NCBI GenBank assembly: GCA_036337035.1
Contig: JAYZFC010000004.1
Span: 3,089 to 67,088 of the forward strand
Source of the DNA: TMED78 sp036337035
Lineage (GTDB): Bacteria; Pseudomonadota; Gammaproteobacteria; Steroidobacterales; Rariloculaceae
Reading direction: 5' to 3'
Length of the DNA stretch: 64,000 bases
Shown: one piece after another, positions 17,841 to 26,892 of the stretch
Position numbering within the stretch: the stretch's first letter is position 1
Layout of the letters: each line of letters opens with the position of its first letter
Made by a program: the position numbers and the translations under genes
The notes under the pieces: model-generated
What the model was told of the DNA's origin: nothing
The model's database searches: none
The model's input: the letters and a program-made list of their open reading frames with translations, nothing else

Positions 17841-18611
17841 CTAAATCATAGATAACCCGCCATTAATGTTTAGCGTCTCTCCGGTAATATAAGAAGCTCC
17901 ATCAGAGGCTAAAAATAAAACAGCCGAAGCTATATCCTCTGGAAGCCCTAATCTCGAGAGAGGAATTTTGCTAATAATATCATCTTTAACAGAATCACTA
18001 ATTGCATTAGTCATATCAGTACTAATATATCCAGGCGAGATGCAATTTACAGTAATATTTCTAGATGCAAGTTCACGGCTTAATGATTTTGTAAAACCTA
18101 TTATTCCAGCCTTAGAAGCTGAGTAATTAGTTTGTCCAATATTTCCAGAAGAAGCTACAACCGAAGAAATATTAATAATTCTTCCCCTCTTTTGTTTTAA
18201 CATGCCTCGAACAGATAATTTTGAAACCCAATAAACAGAACTTAGATTAGTCGAAATAACATCCTCCCACTCCTCCGGCTTCATTCTCATCAAGAGATTA
18301 TCCCTAGTAATACCGGCATTATTAACAATAACTGTTGGATAGCCTTCATTATTTATTATATCTGAAAAACATCTCTCAATATCTTCATAGTTTGTTAAAT
18401 TAAGCTCTATGCCGCGTCCAGCAAGACCTTGTTTTTGAAGGTAATCTGTAATAGATTGTGCTCCAATACTCGTCGTTGCAGTTCCAACGACAGTAGCACC
18501 TTGAGAAGCCAAAGAAATACATATAGACCTACCTATCCCTCTTGAGGCACCTGAAACAAAAGCGACTTGACCATCAAGACGATAAAGAGAGTTTATTGAG
18601 CTTTCTGACAT
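17841..18611 (-). CDS. fabG: 3-oxoacyl-[ACP] reductase
   Basis: 256 residues, a short-chain dehydrogenase/reductase that reduces 3-oxoacyl-ACP with NADPH. The cofactor loop GASRGIGRS, the NNAG motif, the catalytic Ser in INISSVV and the YSASK Tyr-Lys pair are all present. It heads the visible part of the fab cluster; fabH and fabD, which often precede it, are not in the window, and a gsp operon diverges from it instead. Confidence 0.95.
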   Translation of the reverse strand: MSESSINSLYRLDGQVAFVSGASRGIGRSICISLASQGATVVGTATTSIGAQSITDYLQKQGLAGRGIELNLTNYEDIERCFSDIINNEGYPTVIVNNAGITRDNLLMRMKPEEWEDVISTNLSSVYWVSKLSVRGMLKQKRGRIINISSVVASSGNIGQTNYSASKAGIIGFTKSLSRELASRNITVNCISPGYISTDMTNAISDSVKDDIISKIPLSRLGLPEDIASAVLFLASDGASYITGETLNINGGLSMI

Positions 18612-18700
18612 TTTTTATAATTCTCTAGCATAGTTGTTAGTCTACGATTATATTATAATAATTAATATATAGGTTACTTAATAAGGATTTTATATAAAAA
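18612..18700. promoter_or_regulatory. Divergent promoter region between fabG and gspG
   Basis: This 89-base AT-rich gap must hold start signals for both strands. On the plus strand a perfect TATAAT (18654-18659) stands 42 bases before the gspG ATG, and AAGGA near 18683-18687 can serve as its ribosome-binding site. No convincing -35 hexamer is seen at the best spacing. Confidence 0.4.
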
Positions 18701-19180
18701 ATGGATAAAAAGATCAAATATGAAATTTATGCTGAAAAGACACTAAATAAAAGAAATCCCCTCATCATTCACCAAAAGGGCTTTAGTCTCATTGAGATAA
18801 TGGTTGTTATAGTGATTATGGGGCTCTTGGTAGCTATTATAGCTCCAAATGTTATTGGAAATATTGATAGGGCATTAGTTACTAGAACAGAGAGTGACAT
18901 AAGAAGTATTCAAACATCCTTAAATCTTTTCCGTCTAGATAACTTCCGGTATCCATCAACAGAAGATGGGTTAGAAGCTCTTGCTGTAGATCCAGGAGAT
19001 GCAATTGCACCAAACTGGAGACCATATCTAGATAGAATTCCACTTGATCCATGGAACAATACTTACAATTATCAATATCCCGGCCAGAGAAGTCAATTTG
19101 ACTTATACTCATACGGAGCTGATGGGCAGGAAGGTGGTATAGACTTAGATGCAGATATTGGAAACTGGAATCTCAACTAA
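18701..19180 (+). CDS. gspG: Type II secretion major pseudopilin
   Basis: 159 residues. GspG forms the T2SS pseudopilus that pushes folded proteins through the outer membrane. The prepilin peptidase site is KG-FSLIE, with Glu at mature position 5, followed by a hydrophobic helix. The globular part has the family blocks FRYPSTEDGLEAL and a C-terminal calcium-loop region (DLYSYGADGQEGG). The leader is 27 residues, longer than the usual 6-10; no shorter in-frame ATG, GTG or TTG exists before the cleavage site. It opens an eight-gene operon gspGHIJKLMN. Confidence 0.95.
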   Translation: MDKKIKYEIYAEKTLNKRNPLIIHQKGFSLIEIMVVIVIMGLLVAIIAPNVIGNIDRALVTRTESDIRSIQTSLNLFRLDNFRYPSTEDGLEALAVDPGDAIAPNWRPYLDRIPLDPWNNTYNYQYPGQRSQFDLYSYGADGQEGGIDLDADIGNWNLN

Positions 19181-19715
19181 TCATGATAAAAAACTTATAG
19201 CTAATGGGTTTTCTCTTATTGAGATACTTGTTGTACTAGTAATTGTAGGTATATTCTTAGGTACAACAGTCCTGTCAATAAGCACCACCGGTATTGATAG
19301 AGATCTAGAGTGGGAGGCATTTAGAGTAAATACACTATTAGATGTCATGACTGAAGAGGCTATAGTGAGAAATAAAGACTTTGGTATATTGTTCACAGAA
19401 TCTAGCTATCACTTCTACATATATGACAATATAAAGAAAATTTGGTACATGCCTATAGATGAAAGTGTATTATCATCCTATGAGTTAAGGGATTCAATAA
19501 CCCTACAGCTATCCCTAGAAGATAAAATAATTGAATTAGAAAATAGCCTTGATCTTAACGATCAAGAACAAGTTTCTCCTCATATTATTCTTTTCTCTTC
19601 AGGTTTAGTAATGCCTTTTAAGCTATTCTTAAATAGAGAAAATTCACTAAATAGATTTATTGTAAATGTAAACTCAAACTCAAAAATAAATATCATTGAG
19701 GATTTTATTGATTAA
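19149..19715 (+). CDS. gspH: Type II secretion minor pseudopilin H
   Basis: 188 residues with a prepilin signature NG-FSLIEILVVLVIVGIF near residue 20. The ATG at 19149 lies inside gspG (32-base overlap); a TTG at 19158 is the other in-frame choice. GspH is part of the pseudopilus tip complex with GspI, J and K. The rest is weakly conserved, as usual for GspH. Position between gspG and gspI supports the call. Confidence 0.88.
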   Translation: MQILETGISTNHDKKLIANGFSLIEILVVLVIVGIFLGTTVLSISTTGIDRDLEWEAFRVNTLLDVMTEEAIVRNKDFGILFTESSYHFYIYDNIKKIWYMPIDESVLSSYELRDSITLQLSLEDKIIELENSLDLNDQEQVSPHIILFSSGLVMPFKLFLNRENSLNRFIVNVNSNSKINIIEDFID

Positions 19716-20160
19716 TAAAAATAACAGCAAAGGATTTACTCTAATAGAAACTATGGTATCACTTATTATTGTTGGCCTTGCTATGATGGCAATTAATACC
19801 CAAATGAATCGTTTTTTTATTAACTCTTCCTACTTAGAAAAAAAAGTATTAGCTAGCTGGATAGCATCAAATTCTATGGCAGAGCTAACAAGTTCAAATA
19901 CTTGGCCAGCTATTGGAGTTAGAACAAATGAAATAGAATTTTCAAATAGATTATGGATAATAGAAACAGAGGTTTCCAATTCACAAATAGATCAGCTTAG
20001 AAGAATAGATATATCAATCTATGAAATAGATGATAGAGATAAATCAATTCATGTGTTAACTAGTTTAATTGAGCCACCAATACCATTAGGTGTCAGTGAA
20101 TATAGCTGGTTATCAAATTATTGTATAGCTGGATCAGGTCCAGGATGCTCAACCAGATAA
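19696..20160 (+). CDS. gspI: Type II secretion minor pseudopilin I
   Basis: 154 residues with prepilin site KG-FTLIETMVSLIIVGLA. No ATG precedes it; the start is a TTG at 19696 or 19708, both inside the end of gspH, which implies translational coupling. The block KVLASWIASNSMAEL is typical of GspI, which nucleates the tip complex. The stop is followed at once by the gspJ ATG. Confidence 0.9.
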   Translation: MRILLINKNNSKGFTLIETMVSLIIVGLAMMAINTQMNRFFINSSYLEKKVLASWIASNSMAELTSSNTWPAIGVRTNEIEFSNRLWIIETEVSNSQIDQLRRIDISIYEIDDRDKSIHVLTSLIEPPIPLGVSEYSWLSNYCIAGSGPGCSTR

Positions 20161-20766
20161 ATGATAAATAAAGGATTCACGCTTATTGAGTTATTAGTGG
20201 CAATATTCATTGTCGCTGTTATCGGAACCATAGCGCTTAGTGGCTTATCTCGAACTCTGGACTTACAAATAATTTCACAGGATCGGCTAGATAGATGGAG
20301 AGAGGTGCAATTAGCAGTAAGAATAATATCTCAAGATCTAGCTCAAATACATCCACGCCCAACTAGAGAAGAACTAGGTGAGGCATGGCAACCAAGCATT
20401 ATTGTAGATCCAAATTCACAATTTGATCTCGAGTTCAGTAGAGGTGGTTGGAATAATCTTTCAGGGTTGCCTAGAGGATCAGTTTTAAGAGTTAGCTATG
20501 ATCAAGAAGATGATCTACTAATAAGATTTACCTGGAATGTTATGGATAGAACTTTATCTACGCCACCAACAAGAACAGAGTTACTATCTGGAGTCATAGA
20601 TATGTCAATAAGAATGTTAGATAAAAATGGAGAGTGGTACCTTGAGTGGCCTCCACCATATACAGAAAACCCAAACAGATTAGAAATACGTCCAAAACTA
20701 ATTGAAATTAGAATTATCCTCGATGATATGGGAGAAATTTGGAGAACTATTGAGATAGGGGCATAG
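20161..20766 (+). CDS. gspJ: Type II secretion minor pseudopilin J
   Basis: 201 residues with prepilin site KG-FTLIELLVAIFIVAVIG only four residues in. RLDRWREVQLAVRIISQDLAQ and the C-terminal strand region LIEIRIILDDMG match GspJ. It starts on the base after the gspI stop, so the two are translationally coupled. It belongs to the GspHIJK tip complex. Confidence 0.92.
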   Translation: MINKGFTLIELLVAIFIVAVIGTIALSGLSRTLDLQIISQDRLDRWREVQLAVRIISQDLAQIHPRPTREELGEAWQPSIIVDPNSQFDLEFSRGGWNNLSGLPRGSVLRVSYDQEDDLLIRFTWNVMDRTLSTPPTRTELLSGVIDMSIRMLDKNGEWYLEWPPPYTENPNRLEIRPKLIEIRIILDDMGEIWRTIEIGA

Positions 20767-20774
20767 TTTAACGC

Positions 20775-21692
20775 ATGAAAAAACAAAAAGGAGTTGCCAT
20801 AATTACTGCGATGCTAATTTTGACTATTACTTCAATATTAGCTGCAAAAATTATGTGGAATGCTCAGCTATATCAAAGACAATCAGAAAGCTCAATAAAT
20901 TCCGAGCAATTGATAGTTATGTTACAAAGTGCCGAAGCTTGGGCTGGAAATATACTATATCAAGATAAAATAAATACACCTGATCTAGATCATTTAGGTG
21001 AAATATGGGCAACTGATCTACCTCCAACACCAATAGATGGTGGAATTATTTCAGGTAGAATAATTGACTTACAAAGTAAATTTAATATAAACAACCTCAT
21101 CAATACTCATGGAGATCACGACATTATTTCAGAAAGGCAGTTTCGCAGGTTATTAACAATGCTAGAAATAGACCCTAATTTGTCAGCAATTGTCACTGAC
21201 TGGATAGATCCAGATAGTGTCCCAAGCTTTCCAAATGGTGCAGAAGATGATGTATATGCTTCTAATATACCTCCCTACAGAACGCCAAATATCATCATCA
21301 CCTCTACAACAGAATTAATGGCTATGGATGGCATCTCTAAAGAAATTTTTTTACAACTAGAGCCTCATATAGCTGCACTACCTTCTGGAACTACACAAAA
21401 TATTAATACCTTATCTCCATATTTAATTGCATCACTATCTGATGAAATTAATATAAATGAGGCTATTGCTTTGTCTCAGGAAAGAGGTAATCTATATTTT
21501 ACCGATATCCATGAAAAATTTCGAGATAGAATAGATCCAGATATGCTAAGAAGATTAACAACATCAAGTGATTATTTCCTTCTAGAGGCAATAGTATCAA
21601 TAGGTTCTGATCAAGCAACTTTATACTCATTACTCTATCGTGATATAAGTGGTATTGTAAGAACCATACATAGAAGCTATGGGGCCTATTAA
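20775..21692 (+). CDS. gspK: Type II secretion minor pseudopilin K
   Basis: 305 residues. The leader MKKQKG precedes VAIITAMLILTITSIL, a pseudopilin helix lacking the Glu5 of other pilins, which is the GspK hallmark. The large globular part includes GRIIDLQSKFNINNL, VTDWIDPDSVPS and an alpha domain near INTLSPYLIASLSDEIN, as in characterised GspK. It caps the pseudopilus tip. Confidence 0.93.
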   Translation: MKKQKGVAIITAMLILTITSILAAKIMWNAQLYQRQSESSINSEQLIVMLQSAEAWAGNILYQDKINTPDLDHLGEIWATDLPPTPIDGGIISGRIIDLQSKFNINNLINTHGDHDIISERQFRRLLTMLEIDPNLSAIVTDWIDPDSVPSFPNGAEDDVYASNIPPYRTPNIIITSTTELMAMDGISKEIFLQLEPHIAALPSGTTQNINTLSPYLIASLSDEININEAIALSQERGNLYFTDIHEKFRDRIDPDMLRRLTTSSDYFLLEAIVSIGSDQATLYSLLYRDISGIVRTIHRSYGAY

Positions 21693-21695
21693 GTC

Positions 21696-22934
21696 ATGTC
21701 AGAATACTTTGTAATACGATTAATAAATGATAAGTTTTACTCGAGCTGGATCAAAATAGATAAAAAAGGTCACTATACCCAAGAAGCTAAATTTGGCAAT
21801 CTATCTGATGCCGCTAATGATCTAGAAGGAAAGCCTAAAATAATAATTTTAATTCCAGGCAGTAAGGTATCAATAAATATAGCAGCCTTGCCAACTAGAA
21901 ATAATAATAATATTATAAAAATGTTGCCTTTTTTAATTGAAGAAAATACAGCTGATGATACAAATAATTTGTTTTTTACACATAAATTTTTAGGCAAAGG
22001 TAATGATGCTGTAATTGCAAGTATTTCAAAAAATTATCTCAATAGAATAATACTCAAGCTAAATGAATTAAATATATATCCTACATATATATACTCAGAC
22101 AGTCAGGGTATTACAGATATACCAGGTCATCTGACTCTAATAGCAGAAAAAGATTTTACATATGGAAAGATTCCTGGCGAACAACCATTTGTGATAGAAA
22201 ATCTTAAATTAATTGATATATGGAACATGATTCCAAAAAAATATAAATCAGAGGATTTGATAAATAATATAATCTTATATACTGATGAATCTGGTTTTAA
22301 TCGCTGTAAAGATGAAATAAACGAACTTAGAGAAAAAGTAAAGAGCGTAAATTTTCTAAAATTTAAAAAAGGATTACTGCCAGGGTTGGCATCATCTTTA
22401 ATTAAAAATCCTGGTAATAACTTTCTTACTGGAGAGTTTATGCCTGAAACTAACTGGATAGAATTATTAAGACCTTGGAAAATTCCAATATCACTAACAC
22501 TGCTTCTCTTTATAACAAATATATTTGGAAATTTTATAGAAATGAATAGACTTAAATTTGAAAATATTGGATTAGTTAATCAAATTAACAATCAATGTGT
22601 AGAAATTTTCAATTCTCCAAATATTAGTACCTGCGAAACAATGATTAATCAACAATTAAGCACTACATCCTCAAGATTAGATTCTATAGGGGAAAGTCTG
22701 TTTTTAGAAATCATCAATGCTATCTCTTTCCATATTGATCAGAATATTTCTTTAGAATCAATAATATATAGAGACAATACTATGAATCTAAGAGTAACTA
22801 CTTCTGATATTGCTACTTTAGATGCTTTTACTACATCAATTCAAGGTTATGAGAGATTGTCTATAACTATTCAATCAACAAATCAAATAGATAATGGTAT
22901 AGAGGGCAGGCTCCAAATAATGGAATTATTATGA
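21696..22934 (+). CDS. gspL: Type II secretion inner-membrane platform protein L
   Basis: 412 residues. The N-terminal cytoplasmic part (residues 1-250) resembles the actin-like GspL domain that binds the ATPase GspE, including LPFLIEENTADD. One membrane helix lies near residues 265-285 (WKIPISLTLLLFITNIFG), followed by a periplasmic ferredoxin-like domain. Similarity is weak, so the call leans on order and topology. It starts three bases after gspK and overlaps gspM by four. Confidence 0.85.
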   Translation: MSEYFVIRLINDKFYSSWIKIDKKGHYTQEAKFGNLSDAANDLEGKPKIIILIPGSKVSINIAALPTRNNNNIIKMLPFLIEENTADDTNNLFFTHKFLGKGNDAVIASISKNYLNRIILKLNELNIYPTYIYSDSQGITDIPGHLTLIAEKDFTYGKIPGEQPFVIENLKLIDIWNMIPKKYKSEDLINNIILYTDESGFNRCKDEINELREKVKSVNFLKFKKGLLPGLASSLIKNPGNNFLTGEFMPETNWIELLRPWKIPISLTLLLFITNIFGNFIEMNRLKFENIGLVNQINNQCVEIFNSPNISTCETMINQQLSTTSSRLDSIGESLFLEIINAISFHIDQNISLESIIYRDNTMNLRVTTSDIATLDAFTTSIQGYERLSITIQSTNQIDNGIEGRLQIMELL

Positions 22935-23413
22935 TTAAATACTGGTTTTTATCTTTAAATAAAAGAGAGAAAGTGATTTTAATTTTTGGCTTATCCCTAT
23001 CATTAGTAATTATTTCTTGGTTTTTAATACTCAAACCAATTAAAGACAAAATAACAGAGTCAAACATATCTATTGAAAATAACTACTCAACAATTGTTTT
23101 ATTAAATAAATTACAAGATCTACCAATTATAGAAATAAATAAAGAACCATTTGAACAAATCAATCAATCACTTGTTCTGTTAGTTGACGAAACACATCGT
23201 TTATATAATTTAGATGGAACCCTAATTAGAAACCAACCTGAATCTGATGATAGAATAAGACTTACCTTTGAAAATGCTCCTTTCAATTTTCTAATTAGCT
23301 GGTTATTCTATTTAAATGATAGATATGGAGTTATTATTGAATCAATTACTTTAGACAATAATCAACAAGATGGACTAGTAAATTCAAATTTACTAATATC
23401 AAAGCCTTATTAA
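22931..23413 (+). CDS. gspM: Type II secretion inner-membrane platform protein M
   Basis: 160 residues. A short cytoplasmic start (KYWFLSLNKREKVIL) is followed by one membrane helix (FGLSLSLVIISWFLIL) and a periplasmic domain with coiled-coil character. This is the GspM layout, and LNKREKVIL is typical of the family. ATGA overlap with gspL supports coupling. GspM pairs with GspL to hold the ATPase platform. Confidence 0.85.
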   Translation: MIKYWFLSLNKREKVILIFGLSLSLVIISWFLILKPIKDKITESNISIENNYSTIVLLNKLQDLPIIEINKEPFEQINQSLVLLVDETHRLYNLDGTLIRNQPESDDRIRLTFENAPFNFLISWLFYLNDRYGVIIESITLDNNQQDGLVNSNLLISKPY

Positions 23414-24159
23414 TGAAGAAATACATATTGTTTTTTATTTTTTCCTGCCTTGTTTTAGCAATATCTAAAATTCCTGCTCAAGTTCTAATTAATAATATTA
23501 ATAACTTATCTGCTTCTGGTGTTACCGGAACCATATGGAACGGTAAATCAGAGATAGCTATCATTAATAATATAGTAGTTAACAATCTAGAATGGGGTAT
23601 TGATATATATTCGATTTTTCTAATCAGATTAAATGGCTCACTAAGTGGTAATCTTAATAGTGGATCATTTGAGTCTAATTTTTCTATAACTAACAATAAA
23701 ACTTACTTATATGAATTAATTGCAGACTTTAGCCTCACAGAACTTTACAGATATGCACCAATCGATCAAGTTAATGGTTCAATATCAGCATCTTTTAGAA
23801 AAATAGAGCTAACCAACAACAAACTACCGCTGATTTATGGAGATGTTTACATAAATAATCTTAATATTCCATTAATCTATACAACTACAAATAACCAAAG
23901 AGTAGACCTAGGTAGCTTTAAATTGGTATTTTCTGATGAAGAAAGTAATGATATAAATGCATCAATAATTAGTCTAGAGAATGCATCTATTGAAGTTAAA
24001 GGTGATCTAATATACAGACTAGATAAGACTTATGATGTCAGAGGCTTAGTAAAATATAACGAAAATATTAACACAGCGCTAGCTCAGGGAATTAATTTCA
24101 TGACCAGTGTGCCAAATGAATCAGGATTTAGAGGATTCTCATTTACAGGTAGTTTATAA
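23413..24159 (+). CDS. gspN: Type II secretion protein N
   Basis: 248 residues. An N-terminal hydrophobic segment (YILFFIFSCLVLAISKIPA) is followed by a beta-rich periplasmic domain with LSASGVTGTIWNGKSEIA, the classic GspN opening in which the Gly-Thr-x-Trp-x-Gly turn is conserved. GspN is an accessory T2SS protein of unclear function. It shares one base with the gspM stop and closes the operon; no gspC, D, E or F gene follows. Confidence 0.87.
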   Translation: MKKYILFFIFSCLVLAISKIPAQVLINNINNLSASGVTGTIWNGKSEIAIINNIVVNNLEWGIDIYSIFLIRLNGSLSGNLNSGSFESNFSITNNKTYLYELIADFSLTELYRYAPIDQVNGSISASFRKIELTNNKLPLIYGDVYINNLNIPLIYTTTNNQRVDLGSFKLVFSDEESNDINASIISLENASIEVKGDLIYRLDKTYDVRGLVKYNENINTALAQGINFMTSVPNESGFRGFSFTGSL

Positions 24160-24198
24160 ATTTCTATTTAAATATTATAAGCCTGAAAAGTATTGTTC

Positions 24199-26892
24199 TT
24201 ATTGTTCAGCTTTGTATCTTAATAATGGTATCTTTATAAGATTGTTTTTTATACTATCATTTGACAAATTAACACTTAATTTATCACTATTAAAATTTTT
24301 ATCATCCCAATAAAACGATAAAAAACTTCTAGGGTTTGGTTTTTTGTTACCAGCTTTTATACTAGCAACAAGATATAATCTCTCCCTAGCTCTGCTAGTA
24401 GCGACATAGAAGAGGCGTATTCTTTCAAGATCTCTGTTCTTGTTTTTTATTATATTTATAAATTTAGGTAAATAATCATTCTCATTCCGAATCTGATGTA
24501 TAGGAGAAAAAATAAGATTTTTATGATCATTATTTTTATATTCAAGCCAATCAATTAATTTATTTTTTTCAGTTGGTGATGTCTTACCTAATCCTAGTAG
24601 AATTACTGTATCAAACTCTAAGCCTTTTGACTTATGTATAGTCATAATATTTATATTTGTACTTTGCTTATTGTCATTAGGAATATACATATCAAAATGA
24701 CTACCTAGTAATATAGGATCTTCTAGATCTCCCCTGTCCTCAATAGAGCCCAATATTTCAAAAAATTTTTCTACATAAACTAATTGATCATCGCTTCCTA
24801 AAAGATACGGTCCTTTAAGGTCAAGCCATGTCCTTTTTATCCATTCAGTTAATGAGCTGTCAGCTCTATAACCATTCGACTTATGTAATATATTTCTTAA
24901 TCTCATCAATCTCTCATTACCATCATCTGATATTTCATCAAATTTATCTTTTAAGTTTAAAATCTGAACAACTGTCATATCATCTTTATTTTCTAATAAT
25001 GCCACTAGATCAGACCAAGTTATGCCGCACCATGGGCTTCTCAATATTGACAACCAAGCTGCTCTATCCCCTAAGTGAAGCATTCCTCTAGTCAGGCCTA
25101 TTAGATCTTGAACAACTAATGAGTTTTTTAAAGGATCAATTTCTAAAGCATTGACGTCAATTTTATTTAATTTAAGTAATCTATGAAGACCTAGTAGATG
25201 ATTTCTAGACCTTACTAATATACCAATATTTTGATTAGGATCTCTCTCTAACTCTTTCTTTAATATATCTATAACTTTAATAGATTCGTTTAATTTATTT
25301 TCATCATTTAGCGTGTAAGACTTAATAAAAGTATCGCTATTAGTAGAATTCTTTCTTGAAATACTTGGAGAGAATTGGGGTGAATCTAATAAAATATCCA
25401 TATTATTTTTAAATAGATTACTAAATTTTATATTAAGCCAATTAACAATAGAATTAGAGCTTCTAAAGTTATTGCAAAGAAACAAAGGGTGTACTTTTAT
25501 ATCTCCAATACCATTATATTTAACGCTATTAAAAATAGAAATATCAGCATCTCTAAATCCGTAAATAGACTGCATAGGGTCACCAACTAAGAAAATAGTT
25601 CTTCCATCATTTTCCTGCCAACCAGAAATAAGGGCCTTAATTAATTTAAATTGAGTAAAAGAAGTATCATGAAATTCATCTATTAATATATGGCTTATTG
25701 AATGATCAAGAGCTAATAATAAATCTGATGGGTTATCAACTGAACCTAATGCCTCGGATGCCGACAAATTAACTTCTATAAAATCAGTGATTCTATTTTT
25801 ATTGAATACAACCTTAAGTTCAGCAACTAAATTTATTAGAATTAGTCTTAATAACTTCAATGTATCCCATTGGTCTATATCATATCTATAATCTGGTAAA
25901 TTCTTTAATTTGACTAGTAGCAAATTAAGATATTGATTATTCTTAATTTTTGAAATTTCAGAAATAAGTATCTTCTTAGTAGCATCATCTTTACTTAAGT
26001 TAAATGAAGAGGGAATATTCTTTCTCCATGAGTTATTATCAGTGATTAATAGATAAGATATAAATTTCCAATCATTCAAATATTCTTTACTAACAGGAAT
26101 TTTCCCGTCTGAATTTTTCCATGATTCTAATGAATACTTATCACCTATTTTTTTAGAAATTAACCTAGCAATAGTAGGTATAATCTCTAATAATTCTATA
26201 GAAATATTATTCTTAATCTCTAATAAACAGCTTTCAATTAGATCTGATATTGAATCCTCCACATAATTTTTATTTAAAAAATTATCTGAAGATAAATATG
26301 GTAACCATTGATCTCTAGTAGAAAGCATATCAGATAAAAGTTCATTTAATTGCGTGTAATTTCCATCGATATGAATAAGTATTTTCTTCAAAGCATTCGA
26401 TAATTTGGAATCCTTACTAGCTCTTTGTATAAAATTCTTTACAGCTAATAAGTAGTATTTTTTTGGGTTATCAGTTCTTTGGTATCTTGATATTCCTCCT
26501 GATAATATCGGCATATCATTAGCTATTGATGAACTAACTGCATCAATAGTTTCTATTCTTAGTCTATGTGATTGAATATCTATGTTCCATGAATTTTTAA
26601 CGCTTTTTTTAAGGACGCTTTTTGCTAAATTATAAGTATGAATTTTAAAATCCTCTTTTGGAGGATTATCAGTCTTAACATTATTTAAAGCCTCAATTAC
26701 TCTATCTTTCATTTCAAAAGATGCTTTCCTAGTGAATGTTACTGCTAAGACTTGTTCAGGAACCGAAACTTCAAGCAGAAGAGATAAATATCTTTGTATT
26801 AGTAACTCGGTCTTGCCTGATCCAGCTGGTGCTTGAATTATAAAAGATTTCTTTATATCTAAAGCTTCTCTTCTTTGTGATAGATCATTCAT
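24199..26892 (-). CDS. AddA/UvrD-like superfamily 1 helicase
   Basis: 897 residues from the ATG giving MNDLSQRR. SF1 helicase motifs are in order: Walker A APAGSGKTE (K27), GK-x-FTRKASFEM, Walker B LIDEFHDTS, VGDPMQSIYGFRDAD, IHKSKGLEFDTV and FYVATSRARERLY. The protein stops about 60 residues after the last motif, so the C-terminal nuclease of true AddA is missing. It overlaps the end of the upstream nuclease gene by eight bases, which marks a two-subunit complex. The likely role is double-strand-break end resection, as for the AddAB/RecBCD class. Confidence 0.88.
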   Translation of the reverse strand: MNDLSQRREALDIKKSFIIQAPAGSGKTELLIQRYLSLLLEVSVPEQVLAVTFTRKASFEMKDRVIEALNNVKTDNPPKEDFKIHTYNLAKSVLKKSVKNSWNIDIQSHRLRIETIDAVSSSIANDMPILSGGISRYQRTDNPKKYYLLAVKNFIQRASKDSKLSNALKKILIHIDGNYTQLNELLSDMLSTRDQWLPYLSSDNFLNKNYVEDSISDLIESCLLEIKNNISIELLEIIPTIARLISKKIGDKYSLESWKNSDGKIPVSKEYLNDWKFISYLLITDNNSWRKNIPSSFNLSKDDATKKILISEISKIKNNQYLNLLLVKLKNLPDYRYDIDQWDTLKLLRLILINLVAELKVVFNKNRITDFIEVNLSASEALGSVDNPSDLLLALDHSISHILIDEFHDTSFTQFKLIKALISGWQENDGRTIFLVGDPMQSIYGFRDADISIFNSVKYNGIGDIKVHPLFLCNNFRSSNSIVNWLNIKFSNLFKNNMDILLDSPQFSPSISRKNSTNSDTFIKSYTLNDENKLNESIKVIDILKKELERDPNQNIGILVRSRNHLLGLHRLLKLNKIDVNALEIDPLKNSLVVQDLIGLTRGMLHLGDRAAWLSILRSPWCGITWSDLVALLENKDDMTVVQILNLKDKFDEISDDGNERLMRLRNILHKSNGYRADSSLTEWIKRTWLDLKGPYLLGSDDQLVYVEKFFEILGSIEDRGDLEDPILLGSHFDMYIPNDNKQSTNINIMTIHKSKGLEFDTVILLGLGKTSPTEKNKLIDWLEYKNNDHKNLIFSPIHQIRNENDYLPKFINIIKNKNRDLERIRLFYVATSRARERLYLVASIKAGNKKPNPRSFLSFYWDDKNFNSDKLSVNLSNDSIKNNLIKIPLLRYKAEQ

